Below are positions 27,771 to 36,993 of a stretch of 64,000 nucleotides of DNA, piece by piece (position 1 is the stretch's first letter; every line of letters begins with the position of its first letter). The notes below the pieces were generated by a model. That model saw only the letters and a list, made by a program, of their open reading frames with translations, did no database searches and was not told the DNA's origin. The stretch comes from Mucilaginibacter phyllosphaerae. Its GTDB lineage: Bacteria; Bacteroidota; Bacteroidia; Sphingobacteriales; Sphingobacteriaceae. The position numbers and the translations under genes are program-made. The stretch lies in contig NZ_SNQG01000002.1 of NCBI RefSeq assembly GCF_004378255.1, positions 434,001 to 498,000 on the forward strand, read 5' to 3'.

Positions 27771-29183
27771 TTAATTTGTGTTTGCAACAACTTTCAAGCC
27801 AATTTCTTTACCTTTTTCAATTGTGAAGTTAATTGCTGCTTCGCGTTCGTTCGGGATCTCGCCTTCCAGTATCGCTTCGCGGATCTTATTTTTGATGATC
27901 CCCACCTCGCGGCCTTCGCCTATGCCAAAAAGCTGCATGATATCCATCCCCGTTACCGGCGGCTGCCAGTTGCGGATGTTATCGCGCTCTTCCACATCTT
28001 TTAGTTTTTGCTGTACCAGTTCAAAGTTGTTGCGGTATTTTTTAACCTTGTATTCATTTTTGGTGGTTACATCGGCCTTGCATAGCAGCATCAGCGCTTC
28101 TATATCCTCGCCGGCCTCAAACAGCAGCCTGCGCACGGCCGAGTCTGTTACAATGGATTGCGAAAGCACTATAGGGCGCAGGTGCAGCTGCACCAGCTTT
28201 TGCACCAGTTTCATCTTCTCGTTAAGGGGCAGCTTTAACTGCGCGAAGATCTTGGGTACCATACGCGCGCCCTTATCTTCGTGCCCGTGAAACGTCCACC
28301 CGTGGCCGGGCTCAAACCTTTTGGTTGGCGGTTTGGCAATATCATGCAAAATGGCAGCCCAGCGCAGCCACAGGTCGCCGGTGGTTTCGCAAATGTTATC
28401 CAGCACCTGCAGGGTGTGGTAAAAGTTATCTTTATGCCCCTTGCCGTTGATGATATCTACACCGTAAAGTGTTGCCATTTGCGGGAAGATGATGTGTAGC
28501 AAACCGGTATCAAAAAGGTAGTTAAAACCGATAGATGGCTTTGCCGACAGGATGATCTTGTTCAGCTCATCGGTAATGCGTTCCTGCGATACGATCTTGA
28601 TGCGCTGCAGATTGCTTTTGATGGCCGCAAGGGCTTCCTCGTCTATCCGGAAGTTAAGCTGGCTGGCAAAACGGATAGCCCGCATCATCCTTAACGGGTC
28701 GTCAGAAAAAGTTTCGACGGGGTTCAGGGGCGTGCGGATGAGTTTTGCTTCCAGATCTGCAATTCCGCTAAAAGGGTCTGTCAATTCGCCAAACTGGGGC
28801 GAATGAAGGGCGATTGCGAGTGCATTTATGGTGAAATCGCGTCGTTTTTGATCGTCCTCCAGGGTGCCGTTCTCCACAATCGGCTTACGCGAATCTGAGC
28901 GGTAACTTTCTTTGCGGGCGCCTACAAATTCCACTTCTACATCCTGGTAACGCAGCATAGCCGTGCCAAAATTTTTAAACACCGATACCTTAACGTTAAG
29001 TTTGGCAGCAACAGCTTCGGCAAAGGCAATGCCATTGCCAAGTACCACAATATCAATATCTTTGGATGGGCGGTTCAGGAAAATATCACGTACGTAACCG
29101 CCTATTGCATAGGCCTGTACACCATGTTCGGCAGCAAGTTTAGAAATAATAGAAAATACCGGATGTTGCAGGTGTTGTTTCAT
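27771..29183 (-). CDS. cca: CCA tRNA nucleotidyltransferase with HD domain
   Basis: 470 residues. Class II nucleotidyltransferase head: IGGYVRDIFLNRPSKDIDIV (about 23-42; the DxD carries the metals), the RRDFTINALAI motif, and DPLRMMRAIRFASQLNFRID of the poly(A) polymerase/CCA family. A central HD phosphohydrolase domain (AAILHDIAKPPTKRF ... FHGHEDKGA) follows. It adds or repairs the 3' CCA of tRNAs, needed here because none of the five tRNAs encode CCA. I chose the ATG at 29183; the longer in-frame start at 29255 would overlap the upstream gene and adds an unrelated 24 residues. Confidence 0.92.
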   Translation of the reverse strand: MKQHLQHPVFSIISKLAAEHGVQAYAIGGYVRDIFLNRPSKDIDIVVLGNGIAFAEAVAAKLNVKVSVFKNFGTAMLRYQDVEVEFVGARKESYRSDSRKPIVENGTLEDDQKRRDFTINALAIALHSPQFGELTDPFSGIADLEAKLIRTPLNPVETFSDDPLRMMRAIRFASQLNFRIDEEALAAIKSNLQRIKIVSQERITDELNKIILSAKPSIGFNYLFDTGLLHIIFPQMATLYGVDIINGKGHKDNFYHTLQVLDNICETTGDLWLRWAAILHDIAKPPTKRFEPGHGWTFHGHEDKGARMVPKIFAQLKLPLNEKMKLVQKLVQLHLRPIVLSQSIVTDSAVRRLLFEAGEDIEALMLLCKADVTTKNEYKVKKYRNNFELVQQKLKDVEERDNIRNWQPPVTGMDIMQLFGIGEGREVGIIKNKIREAILEGEIPNEREAAINFTIEKGKEIGLKVVANTN

Positions 29184-29235
29184 AAGTAGGCTGCGAACAG
29201 GCTTGTATTGCGCCGCAAATTTAATGATTATTAAA

Positions 29236-29802
29236 CTAACGGCGAATAAATTCAAAAGCGCCGCCCGGTGACAGCCTCATGATGGTTGACGGTTTTTTTA
29301 TTTCGGTGCTATACTGGTCAATGTCAACCACATAGTCTACCCCGTCAATAATTTCCGGGTCTATTTTGCCAAAGTATTCGGGCGATGGCTTGCCGCTGAT
29401 ATTAGCCGATGTTGATACCAACGGCTTGCGTAAACGCTGTATCAGCTGCTGGCAAAACGGGTGGCTGCTTATGCGTACACCAATACTTCCGTCGGCTGCT
29501 ATCAGGGCAGGCGAGATGTTTTTGGCCCCCGGCATTACCAGCGTTAAGGGGTTTTCGGCATATTCTATCAGGTCGTAAGCAATATCGGGCACTTCACTGA
29601 TGTAGCTTTGCAGTTTGTTGTCAATATCCAGCAAAATGATCATACTTTTACTTTCCTCGCGCTGTTTAAGGGCATAGATTTTTTTAACAGCTTCGGTATT
29701 GGTAGCATCGCAGCCAACACCCCAGATGGTATCGGTAGGGTATAGGATGATGCCGCCATCCTGTACAACTTTCAGCGCCTTGTTTACTTCGTCTTTAAGC
29801 AT
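29236..29802 (-). CDS. L-threonylcarbamoyladenylate synthase, Sua5/YciO/YrdC family
   Basis: 188 residues. The segment GGIILYPTDTIWGVGCDATN (about 16-35), the basic KQREESKSMIILL binding motif and STSANISGKPSP are diagnostic. It makes threonylcarbamoyl-AMP for the t6A37 modification of ANN-decoding tRNAs. It is the short TsaC-like form without the Sua5 C-terminal domain. It lies in a minus-strand run with the CCA enzyme and miaA, and overlaps the upstream GT9 gene by 8 bp, implying coupled translation. Confidence 0.93.
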   Translation of the reverse strand: MLKDEVNKALKVVQDGGIILYPTDTIWGVGCDATNTEAVKKIYALKQREESKSMIILLDIDNKLQSYISEVPDIAYDLIEYAENPLTLVMPGAKNISPALIAADGSIGVRISSHPFCQQLIQRLRKPLVSTSANISGKPSPEYFGKIDPEIIDGVDYVVDIDQYSTEIKKPSTIMRLSPGGAFEFIRR

Positions 29803-30781
29803 CTTTCAGGTGCAAACTTAAGGCTTTTATTATTTTATTTTCATCTAACATTTGCATGCATTTTGGTATGCCGTATAATTTGCAGGTATTACGCACACAG
29901 GGCTCGCACGTTAACTGCCCGTAGCGTATAATTTGCAGCCCGTTTTTATTATACGGAGCGGTGTTGTTTTCGTTACCTGCACCAAACAAAACTACAGTTG
30001 GTATTCCCAACGCATTAGCCAGGTGTGCCGGGCCCGAATCTGTTGTTAAAACAGCTTTGCTGCCGGCCATCAGGCTGGTTAAATCTTGTAAATTTGTTTT
30101 ACCCGCCCTATTTTGCAGCCTGCCGGCATGGTTTAAGCCAACAAGCAATTCGTCAATAAAGCGGGCTTCTTTTGGCGAACCTATAAACAGAAAATTTACA
30201 TGTTTAAACTTGTTTGTAAGCGTGTTAATAATATTGCGGCCCTTATCCAGCGGCATCCTGCGGGATGGTGCCTCGGAGTTAAAGTTGATGATGACCGTAT
30301 GGTTAGCACAAATTGGTTTTTCGGCTGCTAAACTTACCTGTTTGTTAGCTATAATTTTGCCCGAAAATTTTTCCAGCAGGTAAACGTATTCGTCAACCCG
30401 GTGCAGGTTGGCCGGCTTTGTGAAAGATCGCGTCAGCAAAAAACGGCCGCCCTCTTTATTAAAACCTATGCGCTGCTTTGCACCGCTTGCCCAAGCCATT
30501 ATAAAGGATGAAAGGGAATGGGGCAGGTTAAAAAAGATAGCGTACTGATGCGCGCGTAAGGATTTGCCGAACCGGTAAACGCCGCCTAAACCTTTATGAT
30601 CTTGTTTAGAAAAAAGATGAATGTTATTGATGCCGGGGATGAGAGAAGCAATCCCGCCCAGTTCTTTTTTGATGATAACATCAATTATGGCATCAGGATA
30701 AACCTGCCTTACCGCATAGATAAATGCGGTACTCATCACCACATCGCCAAGCCAGTTGGGCAATCTTATCAATATTTTCAT
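29795..30781 (-). CDS. Glycosyltransferase family 9 (heptosyltransferase-like)
   Basis: 328 residues. It starts with the GT9 signature MKILIRLPNWLGDVVMSTAF and has the donor-site motif TDSGPAHLANALGIPTVVLF near residue 245. The C-terminus carries a four-Cys pattern (CEPCVRNTCKLYGIPKC). GT9 enzymes add heptose or a related sugar to the lipopolysaccharide inner core on the cytoplasmic face. The start is ATG 30781; the 22 extra residues upstream come from the repeat element. Co-location with Kdo genes in the window fits LPS core work, but the acceptor is unknown. Confidence 0.88.
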   Translation of the reverse strand: MKILIRLPNWLGDVVMSTAFIYAVRQVYPDAIIDVIIKKELGGIASLIPGINNIHLFSKQDHKGLGGVYRFGKSLRAHQYAIFFNLPHSLSSFIMAWASGAKQRIGFNKEGGRFLLTRSFTKPANLHRVDEYVYLLEKFSGKIIANKQVSLAAEKPICANHTVIINFNSEAPSRRMPLDKGRNIINTLTNKFKHVNFLFIGSPKEARFIDELLVGLNHAGRLQNRAGKTNLQDLTSLMAGSKAVLTTDSGPAHLANALGIPTVVLFGAGNENNTAPYNKNGLQIIRYGQLTCEPCVRNTCKLYGIPKCMQMLDENKIIKALSLHLKDA

Positions 30782-30889
30782 ATTGATAGATATGAGATGT
30801 GAGATTTTAGATATGAGATCGGAGAAATTTGTTTGCGGGTTGTGCAAAAATGTATCTCAAATCTCATAGCTAACATCTCATATCTATAC
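30782..30889. repeat. Heptad-word quasi-palindrome in the dapD-GT9 gap (AGATNTG class)
   Basis: The left arm reads AGATATG AGATGTG, AGATTTT AGATATG. The right arm on the other strand reads AGATATG AGATGTT, AGCTATG AGATTTG. The outer 15 nt (ATAGATATGAGATGT) pair perfectly. It fills exactly the space between the two minus-strand genes. Confidence 0.85.
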
Positions 30890-31705
30890 TTACACTGCTA
30901 CGTTATTCTCTCTTAAAGCATCGTTTAACGATGTTTTTTTATCGGTAGATTCCTTGCGTTTGCCGATGATCAGGGCACATGGCACCTGGAAATCACCCGC
31001 CGGGAATTTTTTGGTGTATGAGCCGGGTATCACTACCGAACGGGCCGGTACAAGGCCTTTATATTCAACAGGTTCGGGGCCGGTTACATCAATAATTTTG
31101 GTAGATGCGGTTAAAACCACGTTAGCGCCTAAAACGGCTTCGCTCTCTACGTGAACACCTTCAACCACAATGGCGCGCGAACCAAGGAAACAGTTATCCT
31201 CGATAATTACGGGGGCTGCCTGTACAGGCTCTAACACACCGCCAATACCAACACCGCCGCTTAAGTGTACATGTTTGCCTATTTGCGCGCATGAGCCTAC
31301 GGTAGCCCAGGTATCAACCATGGTGCCTTCGTCAACATAAGCGCCAATATTTACATAAGATGGCATCATGATAACGCCTTTGGCTAAATAAGCGCCGTAA
31401 CGGGCAATGGCATGTGGTACTACGCGCACACCCAGTTCTTTATAATTGGTTTTCAGTTTCATTTTATCATGAAACACAAAAGGGCCGGTTTTAATTTCTT
31501 CCATACTGCGGGTAGGGAAGTATAGTATAACCGCTTTTTTGATCCAGTCGTTTGTATGCCAGCGGGTGCCAATCAGTTCAGCAACACGTATCTCGCCTTT
31601 GTCAAGGCGTTCTATAACGGTGTTTATGGCATTAATATAGTCGTTTTCACTTAAAAGGGTGCGGTTATCCCAGGCATCCTCAATCATTTTTTTAAGATCG
31701 ATCAT
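30890..31705 (-). CDS. dapD: Tetrahydrodipicolinate N-succinyltransferase
   Basis: 271 residues. N-terminal helical domain then a left-handed beta-helix (VIMMPSYVNIGAYVDEGTMV ... VHLSGGVGIGGVLEPVQAAP, about 110-200). The family motif GTMVDTWATVGSCAQIG is intact. It acts in lysine and meso-diaminopimelate synthesis by the succinylase route, supplying peptidoglycan. It is divergent from the S4-domain gene, with an 80-bp shared promoter region rich in A and T. Confidence 0.96.
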   Translation of the reverse strand: MIDLKKMIEDAWDNRTLLSENDYINAINTVIERLDKGEIRVAELIGTRWHTNDWIKKAVILYFPTRSMEEIKTGPFVFHDKMKLKTNYKELGVRVVPHAIARYGAYLAKGVIMMPSYVNIGAYVDEGTMVDTWATVGSCAQIGKHVHLSGGVGIGGVLEPVQAAPVIIEDNCFLGSRAIVVEGVHVESEAVLGANVVLTASTKIIDVTGPEPVEYKGLVPARSVVIPGSYTKKFPAGDFQVPCALIIGKRKESTDKKTSLNDALRENNVAV

Positions 31706-31785
31706 TACAAAATATAAATTTTGCCAAATTAAAGGAATTTTAAGGAGATTTGTTTAATTGTATTGTTAAGAATATAGAGAGCGGT

Positions 31786-32178
31786 ATGGCTGAGAAAGAA
31801 AAGTTAAGAATTGATAAGTATTTATGGTCGATACGTGCGTTTAAAACCCGCACGCTGGCATCTGATGCCTGCAAGGCAGGGCGCGTAAAACTGGGGGGCA
31901 ATAACATAAAACCATCGCACGAGGTTAAGGTAGGTGAAGTTTACACAGTTTCGAAAGGGCCGGATAAAAGGGTGCTAAAGGTAACCGGTTTGCTGGAGAG
32001 CCGCACCGATGCCAAAACAGCGGTAATGTTTTATGAGGATATGACCCCGGTAGAAGAAACCACCGCATTTAAATCGATGTTTCATGCGCCGGTGCTCACC
32101 CGCGACCGTGGTACCGGCCGCCCTACCAAGCGCGATCGCCGCGAAATAGACGACCTGAAAGACGATTTTTTTAATTAA
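31786..32178 (+). CDS. S4-domain RNA-binding protein, Hsp15-like
   Basis: 131 residues. The S4 domain (RIDKYLWSIRAFKTRTLASD ... VKLGGNNIKPSHEVKVGEVY, about 8-60) is followed by a short basic tail (GRPTKRDRREIDDL). Hsp15/HslR binds stalled 50S subunits carrying nascent chains and helps free them. Length and order match. The ATG at 31786 gives the standard start; an in-frame TTG at 31750 adds 12 non-conserved residues. It is followed by a 220-bp gap without genes. Confidence 0.9.
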   Translation: MAEKEKLRIDKYLWSIRAFKTRTLASDACKAGRVKLGGNNIKPSHEVKVGEVYTVSKGPDKRVLKVTGLLESRTDAKTAVMFYEDMTPVEETTAFKSMFHAPVLTRDRGTGRPTKRDRREIDDLKDDFFN

Positions 32179-32345
32179 GAAAAATAATTTCAAGCAACTG
32201 CACCCGCAGATTACGATGCGCTAAATATTAAGAAAACAGGCGTTTTTAAGCCTTTTTTTTGAAAATTAGTTAATATACCGGGGGTGGTACATCTGTATTA
32301 TTTTAATTACTTCAATGCCTTTACAACCTGAAGTCATTAATTTTC

Positions 32346-32377
32346 ATTGGTTTATTCCATAAATATGTATATTTTTG
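32346..32377 (+). promoter_or_regulatory. Promoter of the polysaccharide locus
   Basis: ATTG (32346-32349), 20-nt spacer, TATTTTTG (32370-32377), matching the Bacteroidota consensus. It lies 24 nt before the export-lipoprotein start. It is the only clear promoter before a run of co-oriented genes about 26 kb long. The rest of the gap from 32179 shows nothing I can name. Confidence 0.6.
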
Positions 32378-32401
32378 CGGCAAATACCCAATTTATTCTT
32401 T

Positions 32402-33214
32402 ATGATAAAAAAAAATATCTACCTTAATATTTTTTTGCTTTTTTCAGTTCTAACCGTATTGTCATCTTGTATCAATCAAAAAAAAGTAGTTTATTTTCAA
32501 AAAAGCGCTAACGAAACAGATACCATTGGTGTTGCTAAAGCGTATATTCCAAAAATACAGCCGGGAGATATCCTCACAATTCTGGTAAGTTCATTAAACC
32601 CGGCAGCAAGCAGCTTTTTTAATCCGCTTTTATATTCGCCGCCATCAACAAGTATTGATAACAGCGGTAATGCATCAACTACTACCACTTTGCCCATTTC
32701 GCAGCAGTCTAACGGTTTTTTAGTGGATCCGAATGGTATTATCCAGTTTCCGCTTTTAGGTGCTATAAAGGTAGTTGGCTTAACCTCTTCAGAAGTACGT
32801 GATACCATCAGGAATAAATTACAGCCTTATTTAAAAGAGGCTACCGTTAATGTCCGTTTCCTAAATTATAAAATATCTATTATGGGCGAGGTTATGCGCC
32901 CGTCTGTTTACGTAGTACCTAACGAGCGTATAACGCTGCCTGAGGCACTGAGTATGGCGGGCGACCTGACCGTTTTTGCTAAAAAAGATAACATTCTGAT
33001 CGTAAGGGATAACAATGGGAAAAAAGAGTTTGGCAGGGTGAATTTAAATACCCGGGAGGTTTTTAATTCCCCGTACTATTATCTGCATTCTGGTGATCTG
33101 ATCTATGTAGAACAGGGTAAAAATAAATCTGCACAAACAGATATGGTTTACCGTATTTTACCAATTGCTTTAAGCGCAATATCCATTCTTGTAGTATTTT
33201 TAACCAGAAAATAG
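32402..33214 (+). CDS. Polysaccharide export lipoprotein, Wza family
   Basis: 270 residues. The signal peptide ends in lipobox LSSC (residue about 24). The Poly_export domain (KAYIPKIQPGDILTILVSSL ... FLVDPNGIIQFPLLGAIKVV, about 45-150) and an SLBB-like repeat (YKISIMGEVMRPSVYVVPNE ...) follow. A C-terminal hydrophobic helix (ILPIALSAISILVVFLT) could span the outer membrane. With the Wzc-like kinase 20 nt downstream it forms the trans-envelope export machine. I used the ATG at 32402, since it begins the signal peptide. Confidence 0.93.
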   Translation: MIKKNIYLNIFLLFSVLTVLSSCINQKKVVYFQKSANETDTIGVAKAYIPKIQPGDILTILVSSLNPAASSFFNPLLYSPPSTSIDNSGNASTTTTLPISQQSNGFLVDPNGIIQFPLLGAIKVVGLTSSEVRDTIRNKLQPYLKEATVNVRFLNYKISIMGEVMRPSVYVVPNERITLPEALSMAGDLTVFAKKDNILIVRDNNGKKEFGRVNLNTREVFNSPYYYLHSGDLIYVEQGKNKSAQTDMVYRILPIALSAISILVVFLTRK

Positions 33215-33233
33215 CATTCTTTTAAACCACCCT

Positions 33234-35609
33234 ATGATACCCAATAACGAAATAAATAATATTGAAGTACAGGAAAATAATGAGATTAACCTAAGGGATA
33301 TCCTGCATAAATATATTATTCAATGGAAATGGTTTGTAATATCTGCTCTGGTATTCCTGTGTTTGGGATACGTTTTTGTGAAACTTACTGTACCGCTTTA
33401 TAAAATTGAAACAGACCTGCTTATAAAAGATAATAAAGGTAACCTGGGCGGCCAGGATGACCTGCTGAAAGATCTTGATCTGTTCTCTTCTGATAAAATT
33501 ATTGATAATGAGATAGAGATCTTAAAATCAAATACGATCATCGAAAAAACGGTTAAGGCCTTAAACCTCCAAACATCTTATTTTACTACAGAGGGTGTAA
33601 GGCAGCACGGTGTTTATAGTGATCTGCCTTATAAAATAGAAATGCTGAAACCGGCGGCAGGTGTAGATATGAGCACTTTGTACACCATACGCCTGGTTAA
33701 TGATAAAGAAGCTGACATTAACGGTAAAAAATACCCTGTTAACACACCTATACAAGCCGAGCCGGGTCTTATCCAGATCACAACCAACCCACAGGTAGAT
33801 GCTAATATGAAATTAAGGGCATTAAATGTAAAGTTTAACGACCTGAGAGATGTGGTTGATGCTTACAGCTTTGGTATTAATGTTACACCCGTAAGTAAAC
33901 AGGGTACCGTACTAATTATAACTTTGGAAGATGCTATACCACAGCGCGGTAAAGACGTTTTAAACAGGCTTATTTATGAATATAACAAAGCTGCCGTTGA
34001 GGATAAAAATAAGGTAACATCTACCACGTTAACCTTTATAACCGATAGATTGAACAAGCTGCAGGAAGAACTTGGCAGTGCCGAAAAAAAGGTTGAACAA
34101 TATAAATCGGGCAATAAAATAACTGATATCACTTCCCAATCGCAAATATTTTTGCAAAGCGTACAAACTAACGATGTTGAGTTGAACAAGGTAAACATAC
34201 AGTTAGGCATCTTAAAAAACATTGAAAATTATTTGCGAAGTGCTAAAAACTCGCCGGCACAGTTACCTTCAATGCTGGGTATTGATGACCCAACCTTGTT
34301 AGGGCTGGTAACGCAGTTAGGCGAAGCGCTGCTTAAAAAGCAAAGCCTGCTGCAAACTGTGCCAGAAACTAACCCTATTGTAACATCGTTTAACGACCAG
34401 ATAAATGCTTTAAGATCAGCCATCGATCAATCTGTTAACAACCTGAGAAATGGTTTGGAAACAACTAAGAAGCAGTTAGACAGGAAAAATGCGCAGTTTG
34501 AGTCGGTTATTAGTAAGGTGCCTTCAAAAGAACGCGGTTTGCTTGATGTGATGCGCCAGCAGGAAATAAAAAACAATTTATTTACCTACCTGCTGCAAAA
34601 GCGCGAAGAAACCGAAATATCTTTAGCATCAACCGCTGCAGACAGCCGTATTATTGACGAAGCCAGGAGTAGCAGGGTGCCTATTAAACCGGTAAAAAAG
34701 GCAACCTATTTAGCTTTCTTTTTATTAGGGCTGGTTATACCTGCAGCTGTTATTTACTTTAAGGACATTTTAAATTATAAAATATCAAAACGCGGCGATG
34801 TTGAACGGTTTACCAAGGTGCCTATCCTGGCAGAGGTATCGCACTCAGATGACTCGTCGTCTTTATTGGTATCAAGCAAGCCGCGCTCAATGGTGGCAGA
34901 GCAGTTAAGGGCCCTGCGTACCAATCTTAACTTTGTTATACCCAAGCCAGATCAAAAGGTTATATTATTTACATCCAGCATAAGCGGCGAGGGTAAATCA
35001 TTTATATCGTTAAACCTGGGTGCAAGTTTGGCCATGTCTGGCAAAAAGGTAGTGATCATGGAGTTAGACTTGCGCAAACCTAAGCTGCATGCCGGTTTAG
35101 AGTTAGAGAACGCACAGGGTATATCAAATTACCTGATTGGCGAGGTTACTACGGCCCAGATCTTAAAAAGCATTCCGCAACAAGAAAATTATTATATATT
35201 AACCAGCGGGCCGATCCCCCCGAACCCGGCTGAGTTATTAGTTAATGGAAAAATAGGCGCGCTGATAGAAGAGTTGAAAAAAGAATTCGACTTTGTGATA
35301 TTGGATGCACCACCGGTAGGTTTGGTAACAGATGCGCAAATACTTGCAGAGTTTTCTGATACTACTTTATTTATTGTACGCCATAACTATACGGCTAAGG
35401 CGCACATTAATTCTATCGAGAATTTTTCCAGAACCCGTAAGTTTAAAAACCTGAATATTGTAATCAACTCTATTAAAACAGAAGGCGGTTATGGTTACGG
35501 CTATGGCTATGGTTACGGCTACGGTTACGGCTATGGAGGTTATTATCAGGAAGACGCTTCCTCGAAAAGATCCGGTTTAACTAAATTATTAAAAAAGAAG
35601 AAAAGTTAA
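33234..35609 (+). CDS. Wzc-type polysaccharide co-polymerase / BY-kinase
   Basis: 791 residues. Wzz domain (about 15-110) with first membrane helix, a long periplasmic coiled coil (about 250-470), a GNVR-like segment (SKVPSKERGLLDVMRQQEIK), a second membrane helix (ATYLAFFLLGLVIPAAVIYF), and a cytoplasmic kinase: Walker A SISGEGKS (about 582-589), Walker A' VVIMELDLRKP and Walker B FVILDAPPVGLV (about 686-697). The C-terminus has a tyrosine cluster made of Gly-Tyr repeats (about 752-771). It controls chain length and export by cycles of autophosphorylation. Intact and full length. Confidence 0.96.
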   Translation: MIPNNEINNIEVQENNEINLRDILHKYIIQWKWFVISALVFLCLGYVFVKLTVPLYKIETDLLIKDNKGNLGGQDDLLKDLDLFSSDKIIDNEIEILKSNTIIEKTVKALNLQTSYFTTEGVRQHGVYSDLPYKIEMLKPAAGVDMSTLYTIRLVNDKEADINGKKYPVNTPIQAEPGLIQITTNPQVDANMKLRALNVKFNDLRDVVDAYSFGINVTPVSKQGTVLIITLEDAIPQRGKDVLNRLIYEYNKAAVEDKNKVTSTTLTFITDRLNKLQEELGSAEKKVEQYKSGNKITDITSQSQIFLQSVQTNDVELNKVNIQLGILKNIENYLRSAKNSPAQLPSMLGIDDPTLLGLVTQLGEALLKKQSLLQTVPETNPIVTSFNDQINALRSAIDQSVNNLRNGLETTKKQLDRKNAQFESVISKVPSKERGLLDVMRQQEIKNNLFTYLLQKREETEISLASTAADSRIIDEARSSRVPIKPVKKATYLAFFLLGLVIPAAVIYFKDILNYKISKRGDVERFTKVPILAEVSHSDDSSSLLVSSKPRSMVAEQLRALRTNLNFVIPKPDQKVILFTSSISGEGKSFISLNLGASLAMSGKKVVIMELDLRKPKLHAGLELENAQGISNYLIGEVTTAQILKSIPQQENYYILTSGPIPPNPAELLVNGKIGALIEELKKEFDFVILDAPPVGLVTDAQILAEFSDTTLFIVRHNYTAKAHINSIENFSRTRKFKNLNIVINSIKTEGGYGYGYGYGYGYGYGYGGYYQEDASSKRSGLTKLLKKKKS
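35486..35537 (+). repeat. In-frame hexanucleotide repeat encoding (Tyr-Gly)n
   Basis: About eight units of TAY-GGY (TATGGT, TACGGC, TATGGC, TACGGT) encode consecutive Tyr-Gly pairs in the Wzc C-terminal tail. Because the unit is 6 bp, gain or loss of copies keeps the frame and only changes the number of phosphorylatable tyrosines. Confidence 0.9.
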
Positions 35610-35640
35610 TACAGCGCTTTAGGCTGTAGCCTTTCTTTTT
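35610..35640 (+). terminator. Hairpin with T-rich tail after wzc
   Basis: TACAGC (35610-35615), 7-nt loop, GCTGTA (35623-35628), then GCCTTTCTTTTT. A short stem, so probably a partial terminator separating the export genes from the sugar genes. Confidence 0.5.
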
Positions 35641-35669
35641 AATTCTTATAAATTAATATTGCTTATATA

Positions 35670-36992
35670 ATGTTATCATTAAATAAAGACTTTGCTGATA
35701 CCCCAAAACCGGGTATTACTGTTATTGGGTTGGGTTATGTTGGCCTGCCGCTTGCCGTAGAATTTGCAAAAAAATTCAAGGTAACCGGGTTTGACATTAA
35801 CCAGAAACGCATACAGGAGTTAAACGAAGGGCACGATAACACCTTTGAGGTGGAGGATGAGCTTTTGGCAAACGTAACCGCCGGTGATAAAGCAAAAGAT
35901 ACGGGTTTGCTTTGCAGCTACAAACTTGATGATATTGCCGATAGTGATGTTTATGTAATTACGGTGCCTACCCCGGTTGATAAAAACAACAGGCCAGATC
36001 TTACACCGCTTTATAAAGCCAGCGAAACTGTTGGCAAGGTGTTAAAAGCCGGTAACATTGTTATATATGAATCTACCGTTTACCCTGGCGTAACCGAAGA
36101 CGAGTGCGTACCGGTGCTTGAAAAAATATCGGGCCTTAAATTTAACGTTGATTTTTTTGTAGGGTATTCACCAGAACGGATCAATCCGGGCGATAAAGAG
36201 CACACCGTATCTAAAATACTTAAGGTTACATCGGGCTCAACACCCGAGGCTGCTGAATATATAGATCAGCTTTACAGATCGGTAATTATTGCCGGTACAC
36301 ATAAGGCCAGCTGTATTAAAGTAGCCGAGGCTGCCAAGGTTATTGAAAATTCGCAGCGCGATATTAACATTGCCTTTGTAAACGAACTAAGTAAAATATT
36401 TAACAAAATGGGCATCGATACCCATGAAGTACTTGAAGCTGCCGGTACAAAATGGAACTTTTTAAAGTTTAAGCCAGGCTTGGTTGGCGGGCACTGTATT
36501 GGTGTTGACCCTTACTACCTGGCGCAAAAAGCACAGGAACTTGGTTACCACCCCGAAATTATACTTGCCGGCCGCCGCTTAAATGACGGCATGGGCGAAT
36601 ACATTGCGCATGAGATCATTAAACTGATGGTAAAAAAAGATATTGCCGTTAAGGGTTCTAACATATTAGTGCTGGGTATTACCTTTAAAGAGAATTGCCC
36701 TGATGTGCGCAATACCAAGGTGATTGATATTATTAACGAATTGCAAACCTACAACACCAACGTTACCATTTATGACCCATGGGTAAAACCGGCTACAGTT
36801 TTACATGAGTACAACCTGGTTGCATCCAATAATTTTGAGGAGATAAAAGGTAAAAAATACGATGCGGTTGTATTGGCAGTTAGCCACGATGAGTTTAAAA
36901 AGTTTGACCTGAACAGCTTTAAATGCGATAGCTGCGTGGTATATGATGTTAAGGCATTTTTTAATAAGGCAGAAGTAGATTCGAGGTTATAA
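35670..36992 (+). CDS. UDP-HexNAc 6-dehydrogenase, TviB/WbpA-like
   Basis: 440 residues of the UDP-glucose/GDP-mannose dehydrogenase family. NAD site [17 protein letters not shown] (about 18-34), the active-site [12 protein letters not shown] with the catalytic Cys (about 274), and C-terminal domain motif [15 protein letters not shown]. Sequence flavour ([34 protein letters not shown]) matches the TviB group, which oxidises UDP-GlcNAc to UDP-GlcNAcA. The adjacent epimerase would give the galacto form, as in Vi antigen. The stop and the next start are 1 nt apart. Confidence 0.9.
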   Translation: MLSLNKDFADTPKPGITVIGLGYVGLPLAVEFAKKFKVTGFDINQKRIQELNEGHDNTFEVEDELLANVTAGDKAKDTGLLCSYKLDDIADSDVYVITVPTPVDKNNRPDLTPLYKASETVGKVLKAGNIVIYESTVYPGVTEDECVPVLEKISGLKFNVDFFVGYSPERINPGDKEHTVSKILKVTSGSTPEAAEYIDQLYRSVIIAGTHKASCIKVAEAAKVIENSQRDINIAFVNELSKIFNKMGIDTHEVLEAAGTKWNFLKFKPGLVGGHCIGVDPYYLAQKAQELGYHPEIILAGRRLNDGMGEYIAHEIIKLMVKKDIAVKGSNILVLGITFKENCPDVRNTKVIDIINELQTYNTNVTIYDPWVKPATVLHEYNLVASNNFEEIKGKKYDAVVLAVSHDEFKKFDLNSFKCDSCVVYDVKAFFNKAEVDSRL

Positions 36993-36993
36993 G

